Source: a virus. Taken from it: DNA of 35,293 nt. Below are positions 22,218 to 33,400 of this stretch, piece after piece; position 1 is the first letter of the stretch; the number at the start of each line of letters is the position of its first letter. Where the stretch lies: positions 1 to 35,293 of the IMG/VR virus record IMGVR_UViG_3300017772_002961. The stretch is one strand, 5' to 3'. A program made the translations under genes and the position numbers. The notes below the pieces were generated by a model that did not search any database, had not been told where the DNA came from, and saw only the letters and a list, made by a program, of their open reading frames with translations.

Positions 22218-22967
22218 ATGAATATTACACAAATGCATTTAGCGGTTCAGCAAGGAGTGGATAAGATTAATTCATTCCAAGCTGACACGCTTTTACCTCA
22301 AGAAATTGATCTAGAGATTAATAAATCTATTGAAAAATTTATTAACCTTAAGTACGGTAAAAATAATTTATACGGCAAAGGATTTGAAGAGTCTCAGAAG
22401 AGAATTGATGATCTTAGGCCTATTATAAAAACTGAGTTGTTAAAATTTAAATATGAAAGCCAGTCAGTAAACAATACTTTTGTTTATAAAAGTACAGAGC
22501 TTCCAGCAGATTATAGGTATCTAGTAAAAACGTTAGCCACAACTTTATGTTTAAAAACTTGCCAAGCTTTAACTTACAATCAACAGATAGGAGAAGAAGA
22601 GCTAGCTAACAACGAAAGAAAAACCTACATTACCCCTGCAAAATTTGCGCAGCACGATGATATTCACACAATATTAGCAGACCCTTTTAACACTACAAAA
22701 AAAACACGACCGTTGTTTGTTTTTGAAGGTAATGTTATGAAAGTATACACTAATGATATATTTATAATAAAAGGCCTAAAATTAACCTATATAAAAAATC
22801 CGTCTAAAGTTTTATTATCTTTGGATGATGTTACAAATTCTGTAGATTGTGAACTCGCAGAGCACACACATCAAGAGATAGTTGACATGACAATTAATAG
22901 CATCTTGGAAGGTATTTCGGATCCAAGATACAAAACTCAGCAAATTGAGTTAGGTAAAAACGAATAA
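22218..22967 (+). CDS. Probable head-tail connector / tail stabilisation protein (249 aa)
   Basis: The N-terminus (MNITQMHLAVQQGVDKINSF then TLLPQEIDLEINKSIEKFI) is an arrangement of helices I associate with gp4-like head-completion proteins of podoviruses and with their counterparts in Bacteroidota phages. It is followed by a beta-rich middle (NTFVYKSTELPADYRYL; ITPAKFAQHDD) and a strand pair with a C-terminal helix (HTHQEIVDMTINSILEGI). Such adaptors form a ring below the portal. The family call is from memory and gene order, without a diagnostic residue. Confidence 0.5.
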   Translation: MNITQMHLAVQQGVDKINSFQADTLLPQEIDLEINKSIEKFINLKYGKNNLYGKGFEESQKRIDDLRPIIKTELLKFKYESQSVNNTFVYKSTELPADYRYLVKTLATTLCLKTCQALTYNQQIGEEELANNERKTYITPAKFAQHDDIHTILADPFNTTKKTRPLFVFEGNVMKVYTNDIFIIKGLKLTYIKNPSKVLLSLDDVTNSVDCELAEHTHQEIVDMTINSILEGISDPRYKTQQIELGKNE

Positions 22968-23004
22968 TTTAAAATTATATATTAATTAAAAATTTTTGTC
23001 AAAT

Positions 23005-23919
23005 ATGAGACAAGTAATTGTAGGAAAAATTGGAGTTGCTAAAGCCGCAGTGGGAGCAGTCCAATTACAAGTTTTAAACGCTAATGGCGTTTGGACAGAA
23101 TGGGCGGCAGCGTCCACGGAGAAAGATCCATTATATCGAATTTTTAAGAAAGGTGATGCTAATAATGCGGAGCAATCAACTCCTCCATTTAGAAAGTCTG
23201 CGGTTAAATCGCTTGATTTCTTAGAGTATCAAGCAGGTACTGCACAAACAAACACTTTAACACCGACAGCAGCAGTTGCTAACAAAGCATTTACTTTGAA
23301 GATCATTGAAACTTCTCAAGGTTATGAGCCGTTTCCACGAGTAAATCTTGAAATTTCTTCTGCTGCAGCTACAGTTAACGGTACAGCTACAGCTATTCAT
23401 GATGCACTCGATGCAGCAATAGGAGTTGACGGAAGTGTTGCTTCTAAAATCATGACATCTTCTACTGATGGTACAGGAACTGTAGCTATTTTAGCTAAAC
23501 CTGGCATGCGTCTTGAAATAGCATTAGATGCTCAAGATTCAACAGTAGCAATAGCAAATGCTAAAACTGGTGCCGTTGCTGGTATTGGTGATGGTGCTGA
23601 TATTGTTGCAGAAGAAAAATTACAACAAGGTCGTGAATACAGTGGTTATGATCGATTAGTTGCATTTGATTCTTTTGCAGATGTTGTTGTTGGAGTGGTA
23701 GGTCAAACTTATCACTTATGCAGACTGTTAGTTTCAAATCAAGCTCCAAATCAAATTAATGGAGTTGATAACATGCGTGAAATTAAAGTTTATCTTGAAC
23801 AAGCTGGTGCAGGTGATCCGTATGATATGCTAGATGCTACTAATAATTCTGGATTTAATATAGCAATATTAACTGAGCTTCTTCGTACCCCAGTTGCTGC
23901 GGACTACTTAGACGACTAA
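23005..23919 (+). CDS. Abundant-type structural protein of unknown family (304 aa)
   Basis: From the ATG at 23005 (MRQVIVGKIGVAK) the protein is Ala/Val/Gly-rich with many beta-like segments and repeats of A-V-A patterns (TPTAAVANKAFTLKI; SSAAATVNGTATA; GAVAGIGDGADIVAEE). It ends helical (ILTELLRTP). A TTG three codons earlier is not needed. It forms its own unit: an AT-rich leader with AATTTTTG, one base off a -7 box, in front, and a 12-bp terminator immediately behind. Monocistronic, well-terminated genes in this position often encode a tail-tube, head-decoration or other high-copy virion protein. Which of these cannot be read from sequence. Confidence 0.6.
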   Translation: MRQVIVGKIGVAKAAVGAVQLQVLNANGVWTEWAAASTEKDPLYRIFKKGDANNAEQSTPPFRKSAVKSLDFLEYQAGTAQTNTLTPTAAVANKAFTLKIIETSQGYEPFPRVNLEISSAAATVNGTATAIHDALDAAIGVDGSVASKIMTSSTDGTGTVAILAKPGMRLEIALDAQDSTVAIANAKTGAVAGIGDGADIVAEEKLQQGREYSGYDRLVAFDSFADVVVGVVGQTYHLCRLLVSNQAPNQINGVDNMREIKVYLEQAGAGDPYDMLDATNNSGFNIAILTELLRTPVAADYLDD

Positions 23920-23933
23920 GATATAATAATATT

Positions 23934-23970
23934 AATTATAAGGGGGCAGGTTCCCCTTATAATTTTTTTT
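23934..23970 (+). terminator. Strong intrinsic terminator
   Basis: AATTATAAGGGG (23934-23945) pairs perfectly with CCCCTTATAATT (23953-23964) around a 7-base loop and runs into eight T residues. It is the strongest terminator in the window and separates the 304-aa gene from the fibre genes. Confidence 0.93.
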
Positions 23971-23988
23971 CATTTTTAAATTTTTACT

Positions 23989-24486
23989 ATGGCAATAGTT
24001 ATTGACGCTAATTTTACAGGAAACTGCCAAGATTTAATGGTAAGTTTAACTGGTCAAGATAGTGGAGCTACTTATAAAGTTTATTTAAAGCACGTTTCAG
24101 ATCCTAATTCAGCAGAGTATGTTGGTACTATATTACCTAACAGTTCTGAGCCTCACGCATTTACACAGTTAAGTAAAGGTGGAGTATATCAAATTGAAAT
24201 TAGAAATAATGAAATAGTACAAGCTAGAAAATTTGTAGTTTCTACGTGCGCAGTAGACAAATGCCTAGTCTTATTAACAGACAAGTTATTAAGTTGCGGG
24301 TGTACAAGTCCCGCGTGTTCTGCAATTTTAAGCAAGGCACAAAAAATAATGTTACTAATAAAATCAGCTGATTCTACAGCATCCAGAATACTTAGAGAAG
24401 ACGATCTAGTTCTTGTGCAAGATGCTCAAGCTCAATATAGAAAAGCTGTTCAAATGTGTGATGGTAACTGTGATTGCGGCTGCTAA
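23989..24486 (+). CDS. Cys-rich structural protein next to the fibre gene (165 aa)
   Basis: The first 80 residues are beta-rich (AIVIDANFTGNCQDLMVSL; TYKVYLKHV; GVYQIEIRNNEI) and read like a small Ig-like or fibronectin-type sandwich. The second part is helical (LLTDKLLSCGC; AILSKAQKIMLLIKSA; QDAQAQYRKAVQMC). The last residues are CDGNCDCGC. There are about twelve Cys in all, with C-x-C and C-x2-C spacing near both ends of the helical part, so metal binding or disulphides are likely. It lies 11 bases before the giant gene and is probably co-transcribed with it, which suggests a baseplate or fibre-attachment role. No family is recognised. Confidence 0.6.
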   Translation: MAIVIDANFTGNCQDLMVSLTGQDSGATYKVYLKHVSDPNSAEYVGTILPNSSEPHAFTQLSKGGVYQIEIRNNEIVQARKFVVSTCAVDKCLVLLTDKLLSCGCTSPACSAILSKAQKIMLLIKSADSTASRILREDDLVLVQDAQAQYRKAVQMCDGNCDCGC

Positions 24487-24497
24487 CAAAACTGTAA

Positions 24498-27400
24498 ATG
24501 GCTTCTAAAAATTGGACTCTAAAAACTCCTGTTACCGGAAAAATTATTGAATTAACGTCTGGAAGTGACGTTTTAATAGAAGGATCTTCGTATAATTTTG
24601 TATTACCTACTGATCACGGCGTAACAATTAATCAAATTGATTTTACTTATCGTGCCTCAAACGGGTCAGAAACAGAGTTTTCATTTGAAGAATTTATAAA
24701 AGTTGTACCAAAATTAAATTTTAAGGTAGTAGAAGTTGTAAGTAACACTATTTACGTTATTGAGTATTTATCTAATGATAGATCTCTTGATTTTCCTGAA
24801 GTTGTCATACCTTTAGAGCATTACACACGAGGTAAAGTTACTTTTTTAGATGATCGCGGAAGAGAAAAGACATACACTTTACCTACAAAAATAGACGACT
24901 TAACTTCGATTGCAGGGACTTTAGATACGAAATGTCTTAATTATAGTCATATTACTACTACTGAGGCTGGAGTTCCAGATGTTTGTTTTTTAGATCCTAG
25001 CAAACTGGAAAGTCCATGTACAGATAATCGAGCTTGGAATTCTGTTAAACTTGTAGACGAGAAAAATTCTGCTTCTAGTACGGTTTTCGAAGCTAGTTGT
25101 AAGTATGATCAATTTGGTTTTGAAAGTACTAAAGAGTTAACTGAAGATCTTACTGTAAACCCTGCAGCGAAATCTTACGAGTACATATCTATACCTCATC
25201 AATATGAAGGGGGTATGACTTGGGCGTTTGGAGCTTTACTGTCCCCATTAATAACAAATATTGAAAATGTTTTTTGGGATATTAGCTATGATTCAGCGGT
25301 TGGATTTGTTGCTGACTCTAATTACACTGATGAGGGGATGGTTGTAGTTGACCTGCCTGCTGGGGAAAATGTTATTGCTCTTGAGGTAGTAACGTCAAAT
25401 AATACTTTTTTTACTTATATTACTGTTATTGTTGATGCTGTTGTATTAGGATGTACAGATATAAACGCTAGTAATTACAATCCAGACGCTACTACTAACG
25501 ATGGAAGTTGTGTAGGCATTACAAAAGGCTGTATGGATAATGGTTTGACTTATACTAGCACCATTACAGCAGGGGGATTCCCAGTACATACTGTTATTAA
25601 TCCGCTAATTCCAGGACTAGCTGCAACTAATTTTAATAGTAACGCTAACCAACCCCTAGCTGACAGTTGTGTGTACGATATATGTACAGATCCTGGAGCA
25701 AGTAATTATCATAACGCAGAAGAACTAGGATTAGACACAACACAGTACACAGGATGTCAAACTTGTTGTACTTACGTTGGAGTTGTTAGAGGGTGTACAG
25801 ACCCTGGTGATGTAGATGCAGATTTAAATCCTGGAAATATTTATGGAAGTTTTGATGTAGCAACTACTACTGGATCAACAGCTTCAAATGGATCTGTTAC
25901 AATGAATCCTGCTAACAGTAATTGGGATTTTAATCCTCATGCAAATGAGCAATCCGGAAGATGTTTGCCAAAACTTCCTGGATGTATGGATCCTTTGGCT
26001 TCAAATTATATTACTCCAAGTGGTAATCCAGCTATAGATATAAATTGGCATTTACCTGATACATGTGAATACACGGTGTGTTCGGATTCTACAGCATCTA
26101 ACTACAATAAACTTGATGGGACTGGCGCTAATGTTAATTCTACCGGAGTAGATGATTGGGGATATACTGCTAACGGAGGCAGCTGGACTGAAACAGGTTA
26201 TTGGGTAGCTGAAGATTTAGGGACTCAAACTGCACTAACATCTAGTGATGAGCCTTATAATGCAGATACTACTTTATGTACATTTACAGTTCCTGTAGAT
26301 GACTTATGTGCCAATGTTGATGAATTGTTACCAAGAATAGCAAGTAGAAATGTATCTTCCGGTGATTTAGGGTATATGAATACTTTACTTGGGGTTGCTC
26401 CAAATATGCATCAGTTAAACCCAGCTACAGGAGATTCTTGTATTTCGGATTTAACTAGAACAGAGTCAGTAACGGTTTCTGGATTTACATATAATAAAGT
26501 TACAGAAGAAAGAGTTACCACTCAAGTAATTACTCAAAATAATCCTGTTTTATATTTAACAAATCCAGAATTAAATGGAACTATTGTATATAATTATACA
26601 GGAAGTACAGGAGGTAATTCTCCAATAACTTTATCGAATATTTCTGCAAATGACGCTCCCGCAGTTGCTGCTGCTTTATCTGCAGCTAATTATAATGGAA
26701 GTTTAGTACCTACAGTATATTATTATTTTAGAGTTTCTGATATTACTCAAGATCCACTAAATGGTGTGTCGCTGGCTCCAGAATTCTCTCAAAACCCAAT
26801 TGAACATTTATTTAATGATTCTAACATAACTAAAGTTAGTTATCAACAAGGTACGTATTTTTATGTGCCTGGAGGATCATTAGCAAATTTTCAAGCTGGA
26901 AACGACAATACTGATATTCCAATAGGATACGCATTAAATGCTGACCCTGTTGGCGGGCTTGCGTATAATCACTCTTCAGCAACAGGATGTACAGGATTTA
27001 CAAGTGAAGCAATGTACACTGTTTATAGAGTCGAAGTAAGAGATTATTGTGTTGACACAGCATTAAATTTTGTAATTGGCGCAGATTTAAGTAGTGTACC
27101 AGAAGATCTTGCTATTAATAATACTCCTGTTTTTAACAGTTCAGTTGTAGGTTGTACAGATGAGACGGCTACAAATTTTAATTCTGAAGCTACTATTTCA
27201 GGAAGTTCTAATTATTTAATGAGCGATTGGGCAAATTATATTAATGACGGAGGGTGTTATATTTCTGGGTGTGTAGATGAGTATTATTCTGCATCAAACC
27301 CTTCAAATAATTTAATTGTTTCAGAACATTTATTAGAAGGTACCGATATACCGCTGCAAGTTGGATTAGAAGTTCCAGAGTTTGGAGGTGTAATTTACAG

Positions 27401-30400
27401 AATTTATAATGGACAGGCATACATATGCCCTTTAGAAAATCATTTAAGTAGTAGTAGTTTTAATTACGATTCTGCTATAACTGCAGCTGCAAATGCTACT
27501 ACAGGAGGTTTTACTGATTGGTCTTTACCAGATGCAGATCATTTAATTGCAATGTATAAAAATATTCATAGCTCAACATCGGGGTATGAAGATGAATTTT
27601 ATTTTACAGACGCATCTTATTGGAGTAATACTATTCACACGGATAATGTTTACTCTCACTCGTATAATTTTGCTACAGGTCCTGCTACAACAGATGCAAC
27701 AGCTGTAGCAACTGAATTAAAGGTTAGATTAAGTAGAAGAGTTAGTATTGACTCTCTTATTGAAGGAAGGTATACTAATAATTGTGGAGACGGAGTTAAC
27801 GCGTTTGGTTGTACAGACCCGGCAGCATCTAACTACATTGCTTCAGCAATTGTTAGTCCTATTGTAGGAGATACAGCAGATGATTGTATTTATGATTTTC
27901 ATATTGATGATTGGACAGAAGGAAACCAAAATTATAATGACCAAATAATTAGTTTAGGGTACGAAGATAGTCAAGACTTTGTAAATTCTCAAGAGAGTTA
28001 TAGTGACAGTGTAGGGTTTGAAGGTTTTGGTAATTATCTAATTCATTATAGTGCTGTTCATGCTTGGAACCACCCAACTTTACAAGGAGTTATACTACCT
28101 TCTTTCTCATATTGTTTATCTGAAAGATTAGTACCATTTACCTTTACGGTTGTTGCTAATGGTACGCCTGCAACTGTAACTGCTACTCCTGCAGAATCTT
28201 TTGGTTATAACGACATAGTTAACCAGTACAGTAATAAAATACAAGTAATTGGTAAAAAAGATTCTAGTACTGGTAATGTTAATTTTATTTTATATGCGAC
28301 TAATCCAGAAAAAGATTCAATTTATACTTACAGTTTAGCTTCAGGGGCTTATTTAGCGTCTACTCCTACTACATATTTATTAGGAAACAATACTAGTTAT
28401 GCGGATCGTATAATGCCTCATAGTGCAAAAAATTTGGCTACTCAATTTTCAAATTTAGGATATGTTACACCTGAAAATGGTGGATTTAAAAGATCTCCTC
28501 ACGTTTACATGTTTAGGTTTGCAAAAAATTTAACTTATAAAGTAAACCCTATAACAGGCCTTCCGTGGAATTCTTACACTATGCTTCTTGATCTTTTTGG
28601 AGATTCTAACGTTTTAATAAAAGATCTGGCAGGCGACTCTTATTGGCCAATGGTTAATTTACACAACTTAAACGAGAGCAATACTAACTCAAGTGACCCT
28701 CAGTCAAATTCTTATCACAGTGATAATCCAGATTACATGCATTTGTCATTTGGTAGTTTTTTAAGTTCAATAACTTCAGATCCTACAGCAGGAGAAGAAC
28801 TACTTGGTAGTTCTACTTTCCCAGACAATAATACAAATAATGTTTGGACAAATGCCGGAAATGCTTCAGATGCATTTACATTTGTTGATTCAGGCGGAGG
28901 TGATTACGTAGCTAGACGTGCCAGTGTTAGTTCAAATTTAAGAACTGGTTTACACCAATCTATAAGTGTTACTCCAAACAAAAAATATCAAATACTTTAT
29001 AAAAAGAAAGTTGATATAAGTAATACAGATAGTAGTTACCCAGATTATGCTAAAACATATGTAGAACTACAACCAGATGGAACTAATTTTGGTCCAAGTT
29101 CTAAGTACGGCGAAAATCAATACTTTTCTGATAATACAGAACAAACTGTTATTGATTACTTTACTTATGTAGGGTCTTTAACTACACTAGATGTTGTGCT
29201 ATACGTAGAAAGTACTTGGGAAGGAGATATTACTGAATTTAGTATTAAAGAAGTTGCACAATATCCAGACGGATATATTACCCAGCAATTTAAAAACAAC
29301 AATGTTGCGTGTGATGACGCTAAAACTGTTGGGTATTACACATACCAACTTAATACAAACGGCGAGGTTCTTGATAAATATGATTTTTCTCCATATTTAG
29401 AATACGCAGATGAAGTCTCTGGGTGTATGGATGAAACTGCTTTAAATTACGATCCAGCCGCAGTAATAACTGCTGGTAACTATACTGACTGTATGTATTA
29501 CCTTACTTCTTGTACAGGGCATGCTCCAGAAATTAAAGTAGTTCCTCAAGATGAGGATGCAGTAAATGGAGTTGGGTGCGCTCAAGCTTATACTGTAACT
29601 GTAGAAGCTTGCCCATCTGTTTTGTCAAATGCTCAGATTAATATGGTTTTAGGTCAGCTACAAACTAATACTACTAGTTCTCCTATTACAATAGGTGATT
29701 TTGTGTTAGCTCCGTTTGCTTCGGCGTATGTGCCAATATTACAAATTGCTGATATTGAACCTTGTATTGAAGGTATACAACAAACTGATTCTCCAGCGTT
29801 AACTGCTACTTTTACTTACGACCCTACGCTTGATAGTCATAACTTTTCTAATATTGCGCAAACTGCAAATATTCCGTTTATTACTGGCGGCGCAGGCGTG
29901 CCTTTAAATGCAGATATAGAATATCATGCAGATTTTCAACTTCAATATGAAGAATATTACACAAATCCTGACGGATCAATACCTTTTACTCCACAGTCAT
30001 TAACTTATCAGTTTAATGAAACTACACAGTTTAATGGTAATTCAATTATTTCTCCAATAATTAATGGGTGTACAACTCTTCTTGCTTTTAATTATAACGA
30101 AAATGCTACATGTAATGATGGTTCATGTATTGATGTAGTTAACGGTTGTACAGATACTGATGCCTTTAATTACAATTCGAGTGCTAATACCGATGATGGT
30201 TCATGTATTCCTGTAGTACTAGGATGTACAGATCCTGCAGCTCATAATACTAATTATAATATAAATGTAGTAGAAGATGATCCATCTGTATTAGGTACTG
30301 CTCCATATGGTAATATATCAGATGTGTCTGCTATATATGGGCCATTTCCAAATGCTACAACAGACAACACTGCAGTTAACACGGATAACGACAGAATATG

Positions 30401-33400
30401 TTTTTATTGTCCTGCTATTAATGGGCCTACCGGAACATCAGATCAATTTACTGTAGAGTATCTAGAAGAAAGTGTAGTTGGAGACGGTATACTTTATACT
30501 CCACCAAGTACCTCAAATTTAGAGTTTACTTGGACTCCTTCAATAAATACAGGAGATGCAAGTTTAAGTATGGCAACTACCTATGAAACTTCTGTAACTT
30601 TAAAGTATAGAAAAATTCACGTTTTTATAACAATTGACAGTGCTTTAGATGGTCCTTATGAACCTGGTGTATCCTATTATATTGATAAAACACATGTTTT
30701 AGACGAGTTTGAAGTTGTAACATCTCTTGTAACTTATGACGATTTACTAGATGGCGTTTTAGTAGATTATTACAAAATTAATGCTCCTGCACAGATATAT
30801 GTTTTAGACAGCTTAGCTTTTACCGCGTATTACAATGCGCCTGGAGGGGAAAGTAACGTAAATAGATGCGCTCAAACTATTACACATCAAGTCAATTCAG
30901 ATTTATATCCAAATTTAATATTAGGGTGTTTGGATAAAGAGGCTTTTAATTTTTATGCTAATTCTAATTTTTTAAATAGTACTGGTACAACAAATGTATT
31001 TTTCAGAGAAACGGAAGGGGGGGCATTTACTGAAATACTTAATACCGCAGTTCCAAATGTAGATGTAGACAGTTATACAGTTAGAGATTTATGTATACCG
31101 GTTGTAGAAGGTTGTACGGATTCATCGGTTTTAGATGGAACTCCAATTGCAACAAATTATAATCCATTAGCTAACACTGATGATGGTCGATGTACGTATG
31201 ATGGGTGTACTGATGAAACTGCTGACAATTATGAAGCTTGGGCAACTAATGATAATGGTTCTTGTGTAAAGTCAGGATGTATGGAGTCTTGGGCTGTAAA
31301 TTATGACTCAACTGCTACCAGAGATAATAACTCTTGTTATACATATGGATGTACTGATCCTAATGCTTATAATTCTCATTGGTGTTTAGATGATAGTAAT
31401 CCTTGTTTTGGAGCATCTTCTGACTATACCGTTTCTGCAATTACCTCAACTAGTTGTTACTATGAGGGTTGTATGGATTCAGGAGAAGGAGTTAATCAAA
31501 GCGCTATTAATTTAATTACAGAGTTTGCAAGTGAAAATACAGGTAATACTACATTAAATGATGTTTTAGAAAATGTTCCTGTAGGTATTACTCATAACAT
31601 GAATAATGAAATAGCGGCAGTTCAATCTCTTCCAGTAAACCCAGGAGAAGCTGCAACTAATTACCAAGCTAATGCTACAATTTCTGGAGCTTGTATCTAT
31701 GAAGGATGTACAGATCCTAATGCTTCTAACTATGATGCAGACGCAATACAAGACGCTACACCTTCATTGTGTGTATACGAAGCATGTATTGATGAAACTG
31801 CTACTAACTTTGGAGAAGGAATTACAGTAACTGGTAATGTTTCAAATCAAGCAAACGCTCAAAACAGTTGCTTCGGGCCAGACTTACTTGCTCCAGCAAA
31901 CAAGGCTAATATAGAATATTGGGGGTCTACTACATACACAAGTATAGTAGATGAATCTTCTAATGTAAAAGTAGAAACTAATGGGTCTTATACAGGTGAA
32001 GTAGCTGCAAGAGTAGTTCTTAGTCCGTTTAATCCTCAGCCTAGCGCTGTAGGGGAAGTAGTTTCTAAATACAGTATTCTTGAATATGATAGCACTGTTA
32101 GCCAAAACTCTGTGGGAGTACTCACTTCTTTAGAGTACCCGCTAGTCTCTGCTAGTGACATTCTTCTTTATAATTATTATTTTGAAGTATTAATTAAAAG
32201 TGATACACCTGTAACTGCAACTATTAAAGAATTTAACAATGTTACTTGGGACTCTTCCACACAAACTATTAATACCGCTTCTTGGAGTTACGGTTTTGAT
32301 AGTTTAAGTTATACTGAGCTTTCAGCTACAGTTTTAGCAAACCAAGGAGACAAATATTTTGCAACTAAATGGAAACCTCATTACCAAGCTCAATTAATTA
32401 TTTTAGAAATTTCTGGTGCAGCAGCATCTTCTAACTTTATTATAGACGATATAGTTTTAAAACGTGAAACATGTCAAGATGTAGTTTTAAATCAAGAAAG
32501 TTTTAGCAGTTACGCAGGAAGTGAAAGCGGTATTACTTTAGGGTTAGATAATGCAGAATTATATTCTGTTGTAGGAAATACAAACAATGTAGATGGAGAC
32601 TTTCATATTATAAGAACTCACATAGATCAAGGAGAGTACGGGCTTTATGCTAATGGTGATTTATGGCCAACACGAAAAGGTTCTGATTATTTTGCTAACC
32701 CACTTACTGAAACTTGGAGAAGGACTTATCATTTAGGAGATGGGCCTAGAGTTGGGGTTTGGATAACTCCTTATTACGAAGCTAAATTTAGAGCTTCGTG
32801 GCCTGCTTGGACTTATAATTCAAATTATACTCACATTACAGAAGAGCCTAGAGCTGTTTTATCTCAGCTTTTTAATTATGGAGAAGGTAGTATTTATAGA
32901 TTAGACTTTAAAGCTAAAATAGGTTCTAATTGGGATACTGACAGAAATAGACAAGTTGGAATTTCAGATTATGTTGGATCTACTCATAATGAAGCGGATA
33001 CAGCTGTTGGTATACATTACCTTACTGAAGTTAATCCAACTTACTCGACAACGGGAGTTTATAACACTATTCCTAACAATACTAATAAATTTGTATTAGA
33101 AGAAGATTGGGTAGACTACACAGTATATTGGGTTGCTTCTACTCATTCAAATGGTATTGCTTTTTATAATTTTAACACAGGAGATCCGCATGAATTCTTA
33201 GTAAAAGATATTTCGGTTGTAAGAGTAGATCCACAAGTATTCCATACATCGTCTGATACATGCTATCTATTTGGATGTGGAGATTCTGGGCTATATCCTG
33301 CGGGGCACGCTAACGAAGGAGATTCTTGGGCGGAAAATTATAATGAAGACGTAAGCTCTGATATAGGAATTGATTTACCAGTTGGCGCTGTAGGACCTAA

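Noticed and set aside
22991-22998. Promoter -7 box before the 304-aa gene
   Set aside because: The sequence AATTTTTG misses the T of the TA pair and no -33 site is present; noted in the gene entry only.
27366-27765. An actual diversity-generating retroelement
   Set aside because: No reverse transcriptase or template repeat is visible; only a domain of a type that can be a target.
31884-32105. Minus-strand frames inside the giant gene (31566-31751 and 31884-32105)
   Set aside because: They are antisense shadows of the long open frame and show no conserved motif.
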